Shown here: one piece after another, positions 52,436 to 62,564 of the stretch | How the letters are laid out: each line of letters begins with the position of its first letter | Numbering within the stretch: position 1 is the stretch's first letter | From: Parabacteroides sp. FAFU027 | Lineage (GTDB): Bacteria; Bacteroidota; Bacteroidia; Bacteroidales; UBA7332 | Direction: 5' to 3' | Length of the DNA stretch: 64,000 bases | Assembly: GCF_022808675.1 (NCBI RefSeq) | Contig: NZ_JAKZKV010000011.1 | Location: forward strand, 62,001 to 126,000 | Made by a program: the position numbers and the translations under genes | The notes under the pieces: model-generated | The model's database searches: none | What the model was told of the DNA's origin: nothing | Seen by the model: only the letters and a program-made list of their open reading frames with translations

Positions 52436-52975
52436 TTAATTCGATTGATCATGCACAATCCACGAAAGCTCTGCGATAGGATATCCATATCCTTCAGCGA
52501 TCTTTAAATACTTTTTCTTTATCTCATCAGGAATAGTTTTCTCCCGGGAAAGAATCCATAAATAGTTAAGGCTGGCACCGGAAACCAAAGCATACTTATA
52601 GTCCGCATCCAAGGCAATTACATTATATCCGGCATAGAAGGGCCCAAAAAATGAGACCTTCAGCATGGCAATATCATCGTTACCTACAAACTTCGCTTTT
52701 CCGATGGCTTTTTTCCAGACTCTCTTTATCGTATCATATCCTCTGTTCTCCACCCGAATCGTTCCGTCTGAATTTAGAGAATATTCGGCAGATGTATTAT
52801 TCAAATTTCTTTCATATTTGAAATCAAACCGGGCAATCTCATACCATTTGCCAAGGTATTTCTCTTTATCAAAAGGGGTAACGGCTTGTACTCCTTTAGG
52901 AATGGTAGAACAAGAAAATAATCCTATCATAACGGCTATTATGTTGAGTATTATTATTGGTCTGTTTTTTTTCAT
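52436..52975 (-). CDS. Lipocalin-family lipoprotein (Blc-like)
   Basis: 179 residues. The N-terminus ends in a lipobox (GLFSC; C22), so it is a lipoprotein. The lipocalin motifs GKWYEIARFDFKYERNL, RVENRGYD, YNVIALD and YALVSG fit the Blc/apolipoprotein D group, which carries lipids or lysophospholipids across the periplasm. First gene before the SDR/DUF2867 gene, and a lipid-linked role for the pair is a fair inference. Confidence 0.92.
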   Translation of the reverse strand: MKKNRPIIILNIIAVMIGLFSCSTIPKGVQAVTPFDKEKYLGKWYEIARFDFKYERNLNNTSAEYSLNSDGTIRVENRGYDTIKRVWKKAIGKAKFVGNDDIAMLKVSFFGPFYAGYNVIALDADYKYALVSGASLNYLWILSREKTIPDEIKKKYLKIAEGYGYPIAELSWIVHDQSN

Positions 52976-53807
52976 GGGTTTGCAAATTTGTTTACGTCAT
53001 TTTGCTTCTGCAAAGAGTCTGTTTGTCAGCGCAAAAATCTATCAAAGGGTGTATATCAAAAGGGAAATAGGTTATTTAAGAAGTTACAAATTGTCGGTCT
53101 GAATTGCCCCAAGCCCCTAAAGGGGATGTTCTGAAGTGCAAATTAGCTCGGAAATACCACTCTTCAAAGTCCCCTTTAGATAATGTCATATGACACAAAT
53201 GTAGGGGATTTAGGAACGGTAAGAATGCATCAACTATCATTTTGTAAGTTCAGTTTTACTGGAATTGACTTTTGGGACACCCCCTTTCCGGTTGCCGATT
53301 TTTACATTGACAAAATGATATAACATTTCTAACAGTGATATTTCTTATCTCAACGGTTCAATTTATGTAAATGAATAGTAATGGTCTGGAGCCTATATAT
53401 AAAAATAAAAGCTCTATAACGGTTTGTATGTGTAGTCAATTCGTGGCAGAAAGATTCTTAATCTTTCTGCCACGAATTGAAAATCAACGAAGTTAATCCA
53501 CGAATAAGAAAGTATCTTTTCTTTTCCAATTCTGGAAAAGTATTTGTGTTGTTCGTTTTTATTTTCATTTGTAAATCAACACATTAGGTGCTTCTGACTT
53601 TTATTAGTGGATTCGTGGCTGTATTATTTGAAAAGAATTCTTACTACCAAAAAATTACACACGAAGCTTAGGGAAATATTCCCCTAAGTAGTGATATTAC
53701 CCACACTATTCGTTATAAAGCCAAAACAAAAGCGCCAAAAGCAAAGGAACTATACTGGATAATTCCTTTGCGCTTTGGCGCCCTCACTTTTATTTTAAAC
53801 GAATATC
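52976..53807. other. Gene-free region with repeats
   Basis: 832 nt. It contains a CCCCTAAAGGGG-type dyad (53114-53127), a second CCCCTTTAG near 53170, the perfect 21-bp stem at 53436-53480, and a shared dispersed word ATCAACGAAGTTAAT (53483-53497) also found at 25115-25129. Open frames here are not credible. Confidence 0.6.
53436..53480. repeat. Perfect 21-bp stem with 3-nt loop
   Basis: Arms 53436-53456 and 53460-53480 pair perfectly (TCAATTCGTGGCAGAAAG...). Loop CTT. The adjoining 53481-53505 again contains ATTCGTGG/CCACGAAT words. No T-tract, so it is more like a repeat element than a terminator. Confidence 0.75.
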
Positions 53808-54911
53808 TTATACGTTGAAACGGAAGTGCATGATGTCACCGTCGTGAGCAACGTATTCTTTACCTTCCACGTTCATCTTGCCGGCCTCTTTACAAGCTGC
53901 TTCCGAACCGTAGGTAATGAAATCGTCATATTTGATTACTTCTGCACGGATAAATCCTTTTTCGAAGTCGGTGTGGATGACAGCCGCACACTGAGGCGCT
54001 TTACTGCCTTTCAGGTAAGTCCATGCACGAACTTCCTGTACACCACAGGTGAAGTAAGTCTCCAGGTTCAGCAGTTTGTAAGCAGCTTTGATAAGACGGG
54101 CAACACCTGACTCCTCCAGACCAATCTCATTGAGAAACATCTGACGCTCTTCGTAAGTGTCGAATTCTGCAATTTCCGATTCGGTTTGAGCAGCTACAAT
54201 TAGGATTTCAGCATTCTCTTCTTTGGTCGCTTCACGCACCATATCCACATATTTGTTGCCGTTTACCGCACTGGCTTCGTCCACGTTACACACGTAAAGA
54301 ACCGGTTTGGAGGTCAGCAGAAACAATTCACGGGCAATCTTAATATCATCTTTTGAATCAAACGTTACGGTACGGGCAGGTTTTCCCTGTTCCAACGCCT
54401 CTTTGTAACGAATCAACACTTCGTATTGCTGTTTAGCCGTCTTATCGCCACCGGTTTGAGCCTGTTTTTGTACACGTTGCAGACGGCCATCTACCGTTTC
54501 CAGGTCTTTCAGCTGAAGCTCATAATCGATGATTTCCTTGTCACGGATAGGATTTACGCTACCGTCCACGTGAGTCACGTTATCATCGTCAAAACAACGC
54601 AATACGTGAATAATGGCATCGGTTTCGCGAATGTTAGCGAGGAATTTATTACCTAACCCCTCCCCTTTGCTGGCACCTTTTACCAGACCGGCGATATCCA
54701 CGATTTCTACGGTTGTTGGCACGATGCGGTTCGGTTTTACCAATTCGGCCAGTTTATTGAGACGCTCATCGGGTACGGTAATTACCCCTACGTTAGGTTC
54801 GATAGTACAGAAAGGAAAGTTGGCAGATTGTGCCTTTGCATTCGAGAGACAGTTAAAGAGAGTAGATTTTCCAACGTTTGGCAAACCTACGATTCCACAT
54901 TGTAATGCCAT
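53808..54911 (-). CDS. ychF: Redox-regulated ATPase YchF
   Basis: Obg-family P-loop NTPase that prefers ATP and binds ribosomes. 367 residues: G1 loop GLPNVGKST (residues 8-16), switch/G3 DIAGLVKGASKGEGLGN, the altered G4 NVDE (in place of NKxD), and a C-terminal TGS domain (QEVRAWTYLKGSKAPQCAAVIH). Universal core gene. A TACCTTTG box lies far upstream (55098-55105). Confidence 0.97.
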   Translation of the reverse strand: MALQCGIVGLPNVGKSTLFNCLSNAKAQSANFPFCTIEPNVGVITVPDERLNKLAELVKPNRIVPTTVEIVDIAGLVKGASKGEGLGNKFLANIRETDAIIHVLRCFDDDNVTHVDGSVNPIRDKEIIDYELQLKDLETVDGRLQRVQKQAQTGGDKTAKQQYEVLIRYKEALEQGKPARTVTFDSKDDIKIARELFLLTSKPVLYVCNVDEASAVNGNKYVDMVREATKEENAEILIVAAQTESEIAEFDTYEERQMFLNEIGLEESGVARLIKAAYKLLNLETYFTCGVQEVRAWTYLKGSKAPQCAAVIHTDFEKGFIRAEVIKYDDFITYGSEAACKEAGKMNVEGKEYVAHDGDIMHFRFNV

Positions 54912-55213
54912 AAAATGTTATTGAGTTGTATTTGTATTTCGATTAAATTCTTCCACCCCATCCCCCTAAAGGGGGCTTTGGCCGCAGTGAAATTTGAATC
55001 TGACTACGGTTTTAATTTCAATCAGGGTACAAAATCTATTGTTTGTACTTCGGAATAAGTCCCCTTCAGGGGATTTAGGGGTATTATAAAGAGTCCGCAA
55101 AGGTAAGACTTTTAGGCGAATAAATAAAAATTGAGACTGAACCCAAATGTTAATGAACTTGTTACTTCGGTAGATTCTATAGTTTATAAAACTTTCCATT
55201 TAAAACAGATAGT
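54912..55213. other. Divergent region between ychF and the TonB receptor
   Basis: 302 nt. It holds two CCCCTAAAGGGG-like dyads (54960-54977, and one of the form CCCCTTCAGGGG near 55061) and the -7 element TACCTTTG at 55098-55105 (minus strand) for ychF. No clear box for the rightward receptor gene. Confidence 0.55.
55098..55105 (-). promoter_or_regulatory. -7 promoter element for ychF
   Basis: TACCTTTG on the minus strand, exact TAnnTTTG match, about 187 nt upstream of the ychF start. Confidence 0.4.
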
Positions 55214-57589
55214 ATGAAACGAGCATTATTATTTATCATGCTAATTATTAATGGATTATATTCATTCGGACAAATAACCCATGCCATTAAAGGAAATATC
55301 ATTGACAAGAAAACCAGGGAGCCTATCCCTTACACCAATGTAATTATCTGGAACACAACGACCGGTGCACAGAGTGATTCTCTCGGTAATTTTATCCTAT
55401 TGAAAGTCAAACCCGGTACTTACCGGCTTCAGGTAAGCAGCATCGGGTACAATCCCTATATCTCTTCTGAGTTTATGGTTTCGAGTAAGGATAAATTCGT
55501 CACCATCGAACTGGAGGAAAACAGCAAACAACTCGGAGAAGTTACAGTAAAAGCCACTCCATTTCGCAAAACAGCGGAAAGTCCCATTGCCATGCGGGTG
55601 ATTGGATTTACCGAGATAGAAAAAAGTGCCGGAGCTAACCGTGATATTTCGCGTGTGATCCAGTCCTTTCCCGGAGTAGCCTCCTCCCCTGCCGGTTACC
55701 GTAACGACCTGATTGTGAGAGGTGGCGGCCCGGCTGAAAACCGCTATTACATCGACGGTGTGGAAATACCTAATATCAACCACTTTGCCACACAGGGAGC
55801 ATCAGGTGGTCCCGTAGGTATAATCAATGCAGAACTGATTCGTGAAACGGACTTCTACTCCGGCGCATTTCCGGCCGGTAAAAACAATGCTATGAGTTCC
55901 GTACTGGACTTCAAACTCAAAGATGGCAGTACGGAAGAACATAACTACAGCTTTGTGCTGGGGTCGTCTGATTTTGGTTTCAATACGGATGGACACATTG
56001 GTAAAAAGGTGACCTATATTGCCTCAATCCGCCAGTCTTATCTGCAATACCTGTTTAAGGCATTGAATCTCCCCTTCCTACCCACTTTTACAGATGCTCA
56101 GTTTAAAACCAAAATCAAGTTTGATAAGAAAAACGAACTGACTATTCTGGGACTCGGAGCCATCGACAACATGACGCTCAATACAGATACCGTAGGACAA
56201 ACGGATGCCAACAAATACATCATCACCACACTACCCATTATCCGACAAAATACCTACACTCTGGGAGCGGTATATAAACACTTTTCCGGAAAGCAGGTTC
56301 AAACTCTTGTGTTAAGTACCAATAGGTTGTTTAATGAAAATACGAAATACAAAAATAACGATGAAAGTTCACCGGCTAATAAAATCCTCGATTACTGTTC
56401 ATCGGAACAGGAAACCAAACTGCGGTTTGAAAACAGCAGTCGGATGAACAGCTTCCGCCTGATTGCCGGAGCCAATGCGGAAGTGGCCAGCTACTATAAC
56501 CGGACAAACCAACGACTCTATGTTAATAACCAATCCCTGTTATTGAAATATGCCACAGATCTCTCTATATTCAAATACGGACTGTTCGGTTCGCTCAGTT
56601 ATGAACAGCCGGATGGAAGATTCACGGCATCACTGGGAGTACGTACCGATGCAAACAGTTATTCTTCGGAAATGAACAATCCGCTTAAACAGCTTTCACC
56701 CCGGCTCTCCCTCTCCTACCAGCTGGCACAAAACTTATTTATCAACGGAAACGTGGGACGGTATTACCAACTTCCTTCCTACACGGTTTTGGGTTATAAA
56801 GACAACAACGGGATAGTTATCAACAGAGCTAACCGGGTAAAATACATCTATTCAGACCAAATTGTAGTGGGTTTTGAACACCAACCGGCAAACTACATCC
56901 GCCTGACACTGGAAGGCTTTTACAAGAAATACGAGAATGGGCTGCTTTCACTGGCCGATTCCATTCCCCTATCCTCCAAAGGGAACGATTATAACGTATT
57001 GGGAACCGAAAGCGTCAATTCTACGGCTCAGGGACGTGCTTACGGACTCGAATTGCTGGCCCGCTGGTTTGGTTATAAGAATCTGAACCTTATTGCGGCT
57101 TATACTTATGTCAGAAGTGAGTTTAAAAACCCGAAAACAGGAGATTATATTCCCTCTGCCTGGGATAGCCGTCATCTCTTTACCCTGACAGGTGGATATA
57201 CCTTACCGCGCAATTGGGTGATTGGTGCTAAATTCCGTGCTGTGGGCGGTGCACCTTATACTCCATACGATGTTGATAAGTCTTCATTAAAAACCGCCTG
57301 GGACGCTCAAAATCGCCCTTATCTGGATTACAGCAGATATAACACACTCAGGTTGAAGACATTCACACAACTCGATTTGCGTGTGGATAAAACCTACTTT
57401 TTCAACAAGTGGATGTTTGGTTTCTATTTCGATGTGCAAAATGCAATGAACACCCAATACAATCCTGCTCCCGTGATTACAAGTACCGGTATTACTGACC
57501 CTACAAATCCGGACAAATACATTATGAAAACTATCAACCAACGTAACGGAACTGTTGTACCTTCTATTGGTATAATGGTAGAGTTTTAA
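55214..57589 (+). CDS. TonB-dependent receptor with CarboxypepD_reg domain
   Basis: 791 residues. Signal peptide (1-20), then a CarboxypepD_reg-like Ig-type domain (KGNIIDKKTREPIPYTNVII, YRLQVSSIGYNPY), a plug (RDISRVIQSFPGVASSP, DLIVRGGGPAENRYYIDG) and a 22-strand barrel ending in a C-terminal phenylalanine (GIMVEF). No SusD partner, so it is not a classic polysaccharide SusC. The ligand is probably a metal chelate or another small compound, and the TonB protein at 19057 could energise it. Confidence 0.93.
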   Translation: MKRALLFIMLIINGLYSFGQITHAIKGNIIDKKTREPIPYTNVIIWNTTTGAQSDSLGNFILLKVKPGTYRLQVSSIGYNPYISSEFMVSSKDKFVTIELEENSKQLGEVTVKATPFRKTAESPIAMRVIGFTEIEKSAGANRDISRVIQSFPGVASSPAGYRNDLIVRGGGPAENRYYIDGVEIPNINHFATQGASGGPVGIINAELIRETDFYSGAFPAGKNNAMSSVLDFKLKDGSTEEHNYSFVLGSSDFGFNTDGHIGKKVTYIASIRQSYLQYLFKALNLPFLPTFTDAQFKTKIKFDKKNELTILGLGAIDNMTLNTDTVGQTDANKYIITTLPIIRQNTYTLGAVYKHFSGKQVQTLVLSTNRLFNENTKYKNNDESSPANKILDYCSSEQETKLRFENSSRMNSFRLIAGANAEVASYYNRTNQRLYVNNQSLLLKYATDLSIFKYGLFGSLSYEQPDGRFTASLGVRTDANSYSSEMNNPLKQLSPRLSLSYQLAQNLFINGNVGRYYQLPSYTVLGYKDNNGIVINRANRVKYIYSDQIVVGFEHQPANYIRLTLEGFYKKYENGLLSLADSIPLSSKGNDYNVLGTESVNSTAQGRAYGLELLARWFGYKNLNLIAAYTYVRSEFKNPKTGDYIPSAWDSRHLFTLTGGYTLPRNWVIGAKFRAVGGAPYTPYDVDKSSLKTAWDAQNRPYLDYSRYNTLRLKTFTQLDLRVDKTYFFNKWMFGFYFDVQNAMNTQYNPAPVITSTGITDPTNPDKYIMKTINQRNGTVVPSIGIMVEF

Positions 57590-58499
57590 ACAGTTTCAAC
57601 AAGGTATTGATAAGTATGATGTTGATTGTATATAAACCTCATTGTTAGAACATTGGCGTTATCATGGATTATTCTCAACCTATCTAATTAACAGAGTTAT
57701 GAATATCAAAGAGCTAACCGGTTTTAGAAACCTGTTAGGTCTTTTTCCAACTCCAGACCATATTGTGAATTAAAAGAAACTACTCTTCAACAGGTAAATG
57801 TTACTGCTGTTTTAAACTCCCCTATTATAGTAATAAACACACTTATCTTGTTTATCTATTCATTATCCAATTGATACTTATCAACCATTTCAACAATCGT
57901 TTGATAAACTGGTTGTTGAATACCTTAACTATCTAATATACATTAATTTAATCAGACAATAAACAATGCATCTAAATCAGATATAAACAGGGTTATGAGA
58001 AAAAGTATCACCATTCATTTATTGGACTATTTCATAATTAATCCCCGAAATATATATCGTAAATAAGACAGTAGATTAGAGAGATACTGAATACAAGAAA
58101 ACCAATACAGTTTGAAAGATTTGAATTCAAAATATACCAGGAACTAAAGTCAACTAACTGTAGGTTTTCAAAAAGAAATCAACATAATATTCAATCTATC
58201 CAACATTGTCAACAAAACACCTTATCAACATTTTCAACAACAGAAATCAACAGCCTGTTGATTTTATATTTACCTTAAATACACGGACTTATAAATTGTA
58301 TAATATCATATCAACTACAGTTATGAGCATAGGTCTAACAAGTCAAATCTTACAGAATAAAAGGGTAATCAACACAATTAACAAAAGCGTTATCAACCGA
58401 GTGTTGATAGGAGTGGAGAGCATATTCTGTCCTCAAAAAGCTGTTTTGTTTATGCGTAAATTAAATCTGTTGCTAAGTCATATTTTTTTGCAGTTACTC

Positions 58500-58584
58500 T
58501 CGGGTGCAGCGGTTTTTAACCGCTGATTCTAATAATATATTCTCGCGGTTAAAACCCGATAGCTATCGCGGACGAGACACCCGA
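58500..58584. repeat. Nested palindrome
   Basis: Outer arms TCGGGTG (58500-58506) and CACCCGA (58578-58584). Inside is CAGCGGTT/AACCGCTG (58507-58525) and a CGATAGCTATCG dyad. Similar in style to 27041-27124 and 28492-28674. Confidence 0.65.
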
Positions 58585-58925
58585 AAGGGAATCTCTTTCA
58601 TCATATTAAGCCGTTTAATAACATTTATACGTGTGATTTCAATTCATAGGCATTACTTCAAAATAGTAGACGATAAATCATATAATCAACAGTTTCAACA
58701 GTCTGTTTCAACAAGCTGTTAATATTATAAACATCAGTATTTCATTGATTTACAAAAAGAATGTTTGATAAGGCTTGAACATTATCAACAAATGATGAGA
58801 CAATATTCATGTGAAATCTATATTTAGATGAAATCCCGGAATATCAACAATTATTTTATTGCGTATTTATCTGAATTACAGAAAGATGAAAAGAAGAGTA
58901 GAAGAGAGGAGGGGAGTTATCAACC

Positions 58926-58958
58926 ATTCATCCGATGACTTTATATCACCGGATGAAT
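58926..58958 (-). terminator. Possible trmH terminator
   Basis: ATTCATCCG / CGGATGAAT with a 15-nt loop, 14 nt beyond the trmH stop. T-tract weak. Confidence 0.5.
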
Positions 58959-58971
58959 AGAGTATTATGAT

Positions 58972-59502
58972 TTACTTTTTCAACTGCTTGAAGAAGTCCC
59001 AGATGACAATTCCGGCAGTTACAGAAACGTTTAATGAGTGTTTTGTACCATATTGCGGTAATTCAATGCAACCATCAGAGTTGCTCACTACCTCCTGCAG
59101 AACACCTTTCACCTCATTTCCCAGGATAACCGCGTATTTCTTATCCGTATCCAATACCAGTTCCGTCAACATGGTACTGTTTTCAACCTGCTCTATTGAA
59201 AAGACTGTGTAATCGTTATCTTTCAGCTCTTTAACTGCATCCATTGTCTCTTCCCTGTATATCCAGTCAACCGTATCTTCAGCGCCCAGGGCGGTTTTAT
59301 GAATCTCAGGTTGTGGGGGAGTGGCGGTGATACCACACAGATAGATGGCTTCCACCAGAAAAGCATCAGAAGTTCTAAACACAGAACCCACATTATTCAA
59401 ACTTCTAACGTTGTCTAATACAACGACTAACGGAATCTTATCAACCTGCTTAAACTCATCTTTTGACAAACGGTTTAATTCAGTGATTTTCAGTTTTCTC
59501 AT
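58972..59502 (-). CDS. TrmH-family (SpoU) RNA methyltransferase
   Basis: 176 residues, the short SPOUT form without an added RNA-binding domain. The knotted AdoMet site is made of VLDNVRSLNNVGSVFRTSDA, GNEVKGVLQEVV (residues near 130) and ELPQYGTKHSLNVSVTAG. These enzymes 2'-O-methylate tRNA or rRNA. Which one is unknown. It lies on the minus strand inside the TTATCAAC-rich stretch. Confidence 0.92.
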   Translation of the reverse strand: MRKLKITELNRLSKDEFKQVDKIPLVVVLDNVRSLNNVGSVFRTSDAFLVEAIYLCGITATPPQPEIHKTALGAEDTVDWIYREETMDAVKELKDNDYTVFSIEQVENSTMLTELVLDTDKKYAVILGNEVKGVLQEVVSNSDGCIELPQYGTKHSLNVSVTAGIVIWDFFKQLKK

Positions 59503-60098
59503 ATTATTGGTAACTTACAATAGTATATTGGGTTTTATCTTGCTAATAAAAGGTTTCAACAGTATATTTAGCTACTTACCGCATTGTAAATAGGGATTGC
59601 ATCAGCATTTCTACGGATTATAATAAACAAATATGGAATAAGAACAGTTATTCTATTGATATAGTGATATATATATCATTTTGTAACAATATTGACCAAT
59701 CATTGAAATCCTGTTGAAAAAGGTTTGAAACTAATTGATGAAAAATGAAAAGTTTTCCTTGCATCATATTGGAACTATTCTATAGCAGATAAGCTATCAA
59801 ATCTCCAAATTAGTTTTTACCTTTTTGTTTTTTTCTTTTTAACGGCAAATTTGCGGGTTATCAATAGGCTAAGCCATCGAAAGTTTTTAAATTTGTATCT
59901 TATAAACTCACTGTTGAAAAGAATCTAAGGCAAAGAAAATCAAATTATTCGACATAATGAAACATGTTGACAAAGTGAAATTCCTATTGATAACTCACTC
60001 CTGACATCTTTCTGAAATATATTTGTCAACTCTATCAACAGTCTATTATAATAATCATCTCTTTTATTTCATTTAATCTATTAATAAATATAATAAGT
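59503..60098. other. Gene-free AT-rich stretch
   Basis: 596 nt between trmH and nadA, very AT-rich, with further ATCAACA/GTCAAC words (for example around 60027-60045) but no full TTATCAAC. No hairpins or frames of note. It must contain the promoters of both divergent genes, but I see no clear TAnnTTTG pair. Confidence 0.5.
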
Positions 60099-61085
60099 AT
60101 GAGTGTTGACATTTCAAAGGGATACGTCGATGTTCCGGTGGATGCATCTCTGAATCTTCCCGAAGAAATTAATAAGCTGAAAATAGAAAAGAACGCAATC
60201 ATATTGGCGCACTACTACCAGCGCGACGAAATGCAGGATATTGCCGATTATGTTGGGGATAGCCTGGCATTGGCACAATGGGCTGCCAAGACCGATGCTG
60301 ACATTATAGTGCTTTGCGGTGTACACTTTATGGGAGAGACGGCAAAAATACTTTCTCCGCAAAAGAAAGTGCTGGTTCCGGATCTCAATGCCGGTTGTTC
60401 ATTGGCCGACAGTTGTCCTGCACAGGAGTTTTCCGACTTTGTAGCCCGCCACCCCGACCATACCGTGGTTTCGTATGTGAATACAACCGCAGCTGTGAAA
60501 GCTGTAACCGATGTGGTGGTTACCTCTACCAATGCGAAGGTGATTATCGATAGTTTTCCCGAGGATGAGAAATTGATATTCGGTCCTGACCGCAACCTCG
60601 GAAATTATCTGAATAGCGTGACGGGCCGCAAAATGCTGTTGTGGGATGGCGCCTGCCACGTACACGAGCAATTTTCTGTAGAGAAAATCATCGAACTGAA
60701 GAAACAATATCCGGAAGCCATGGTGCTGGCTCACCCTGAATGTAAACAGGTGGTGTTAACATTGGCTGATTTTATAGGCTCTACGGCTGCCTTGCTGAGA
60801 TATGCGACTAATACCGACCACAAGCAGTTTATCGTTGCTACCGAATCGGGTATCATCCATGAGATGAAGAAACACAATCCGGATAAAGAATTTATTCCGG
60901 CACCTCCGAATGACAGTACCTGTGGATGCAACGAATGCAGCTTTATGCGTCTGAACACCCTTGAAAAGCTTTACAACTGCCTGAAATACGAATTACCGGA
61001 AATTACGGTAGAGGAGGAGATACGGGTAAAAGCGGTAAAATCCATTCACCGGATGCTCGATATTTCTGAAAAACACGGTTTATAA
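60099..61085 (+). CDS. nadA: Quinolinate synthase
   Basis: Condenses iminoaspartate with dihydroxyacetone phosphate to quinolinate, using a [4Fe-4S] cluster, in NAD synthesis. 328 residues. Cluster cysteines are likely C100 (NAGCSLADS), C186 (DGACHVHE) and one of C275/C277/C280 (STCGCNEC). Substrate residues H38-Y39 (LAHYYQR), S55 in GDSLALA and HPEC are present. nadB and nadC, which normally accompany it, are not in the window. Confidence 0.96.
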   Translation: MSVDISKGYVDVPVDASLNLPEEINKLKIEKNAIILAHYYQRDEMQDIADYVGDSLALAQWAAKTDADIIVLCGVHFMGETAKILSPQKKVLVPDLNAGCSLADSCPAQEFSDFVARHPDHTVVSYVNTTAAVKAVTDVVVTSTNAKVIIDSFPEDEKLIFGPDRNLGNYLNSVTGRKMLLWDGACHVHEQFSVEKIIELKKQYPEAMVLAHPECKQVVLTLADFIGSTAALLRYATNTDHKQFIVATESGIIHEMKKHNPDKEFIPAPPNDSTCGCNECSFMRLNTLEKLYNCLKYELPEITVEEEIRVKAVKSIHRMLDISEKHGL

Positions 61086-61195
61086 ATCTGCATTTTGCGA
61101 TTAATTCTGTTTTGTTATTAATCCAAATCACGGTTTTGTTTGTTTAATAACTTGTCAGCAATTATCCAACAGATTAAATATCAAAGAAAAACAAT

Positions 61196-62404
61196 ATGCG
61201 TTTTCGAATTTCAGAATCAGAATCGGCTCTGTTTCCCAAAGAGTGCCTGTGTAAGTTGAATCACGATAAAAAAGGTTTGACTATAGGTTTGCCCAAAGAA
61301 GAACATGAGTTTGAAAAAAGACTTGCCTTAACCCCCGAATCGGTTCAATTATTAATCGAAGCAGGTCATCAGGTTATAGTCGAATCAGAAGCGGGTTTGG
61401 GTATAAACTATTCCGATTCAAAATTCAGTGAAGTAGGAGCGACTATTGTTCAAAACAAAGCAGAAGTTTTTGAAGCTGATATTGTCATGAAAATAAAACC
61501 TCCTACTCCCAAGGAGGTTGATTTATTGAAGGAAAACTCTACTCTGTTTTCATTATTACAACTGGCTAATTACTCACCCAAAAGTATCGAAAAGCTACTG
61601 AAAAAACGGGTGAATGCAGTTGCTTATGAGATGATGGCTGATAATAAACTGAGTTTCCCGGTAGTCAATTCTATTAGTGAAATTGAAGGTTCAGCAGCCA
61701 TTTTGATTGCAGCCGAATTGCTCAGTAACGAAAGTGGAGGAAAAGGGATATTGCTGGGAGGATTACCTGGAGTATCACCTACTGAAGTGGTTATTTTGGG
61801 TGCCGGTATTGCCGGTTCCGTGGCAGCCAGGGCAGCTGTTGCTTTAGGGGCTTCAGTCAAAGTTTTCGATAATGACATCAGTAAACTCAGGGATATACAA
61901 CGGAATTTAGGAAGAACCTTATATACTTCAACTTTCCATCCAAGTGTTTTAAAAAACATACTCAAAACGGCTGATGTTGTAATAGGAACTCTTAAATACA
62001 TTACAGGATCCAAAGGCTTTATAGTTACCGAAGACTACGTTCGGGAAATGAAAAAAGGTGCTGTAATTATAGACCTTAGTGTTGATCAGGGCGGATGTTT
62101 CGAGACTTCAGAATGTGATTTTTCAAAGAATGGTTCTATTTTTGAGAAGTTTGGAGTGCTTCATTATTGTGTGCCCAATATCTCTTCCAGAGTGTCCCGT
62201 ACAGCATCTATTGCGCTGAGTAACATATTTGTACCACTTTTACTGGACATTGGTGAACTTGGGGGGATTAATGATAAAATCAAAATGGACTTAGGGTTTC
62301 GTCATGGCGTTTACGTTTACAATGGAAAATTGGTAAACACCCCAATGGGACACCATTTTAATCTTCCTGCACACGATATAGGTCTGTTTTTATCTGCATT
62401 CTGA
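61196..62404 (+). CDS. ald: Alanine dehydrogenase
   Basis: NAD-dependent interconversion of alanine and pyruvate plus ammonia. 402 residues. Start of the AlaDh/PNT domain (IGLPKEEHEFEKRLALTPESV), a nucleotide fold (VVILGAGIAGSVAARAAVALGA), and later PNISSRVSRTASIALSNI. An N-terminal extension of about 27 residues precedes the usual start of the family and might be trimmed by a later start, but no later ATG suits. Could also be a saccharopine-type dehydrogenase relative, but the AlaDh pattern is clearest. Confidence 0.88.
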   Translation: MRFRISESESALFPKECLCKLNHDKKGLTIGLPKEEHEFEKRLALTPESVQLLIEAGHQVIVESEAGLGINYSDSKFSEVGATIVQNKAEVFEADIVMKIKPPTPKEVDLLKENSTLFSLLQLANYSPKSIEKLLKKRVNAVAYEMMADNKLSFPVVNSISEIEGSAAILIAAELLSNESGGKGILLGGLPGVSPTEVVILGAGIAGSVAARAAVALGASVKVFDNDISKLRDIQRNLGRTLYTSTFHPSVLKNILKTADVVIGTLKYITGSKGFIVTEDYVREMKKGAVIIDLSVDQGGCFETSECDFSKNGSIFEKFGVLHYCVPNISSRVSRTASIALSNIFVPLLLDIGELGGINDKIKMDLGFRHGVYVYNGKLVNTPMGHHFNLPAHDIGLFLSAF

Positions 62405-62423
62405 TAGATACTTGATAGAATAT

Positions 62424-62460
62424 AAAAAAGGATTGTTTCACGGGAAACAATCCTTTTTTT
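62424..62460. terminator. Bidirectional terminator between ald and polA
   Basis: AAAAAAGGATTGTTT / AAACAATCCTTTTTT with a 6-nt loop, 20 nt after the ald stop. Strong on both strands. Confidence 0.92.
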
Positions 62461-62564
62461 TACATTGCAATTGATAAGCCTCCTATGTGTTGAGTCACTC
62501 GTTATGACTTATTTCTTCTGGTGTGATATATAAATTGTCAATTGTAAATATCTAAATTGTAAAT

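Larger units (their letters stand above)
57590..58971. other. Gene-free AT-rich stretch with TTATCAAC cluster (candidate oriC)
   Basis: 1382 nt with no credible gene. It has TTATCAAC at 57878, 58222, 58390, 58782 and 58917, all on the plus strand (a sixth copy at 59438 lies inside trmH), plus five ATCAACA and several TTCAACA words. Also a nested hairpin at 58500-58584 and a stem at 58926-58958. The TTATCAAC words differ by one base from the DnaA-box TTATCCACA. This is treated as a candidate replication origin in the findings. Confidence 0.5.

Noticed and set aside
52665-53102. 145-residue plus-strand frame over the lipocalin gene
   Set aside because: It is antisense to a well-supported lipoprotein gene and has no independent evidence.
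58206-58526. 106-residue open frame in the TTATCAAC-rich stretch
   Set aside because: Built from repeats of ATCAAC-type words, with no protein pattern; the signal there is in the DNA.
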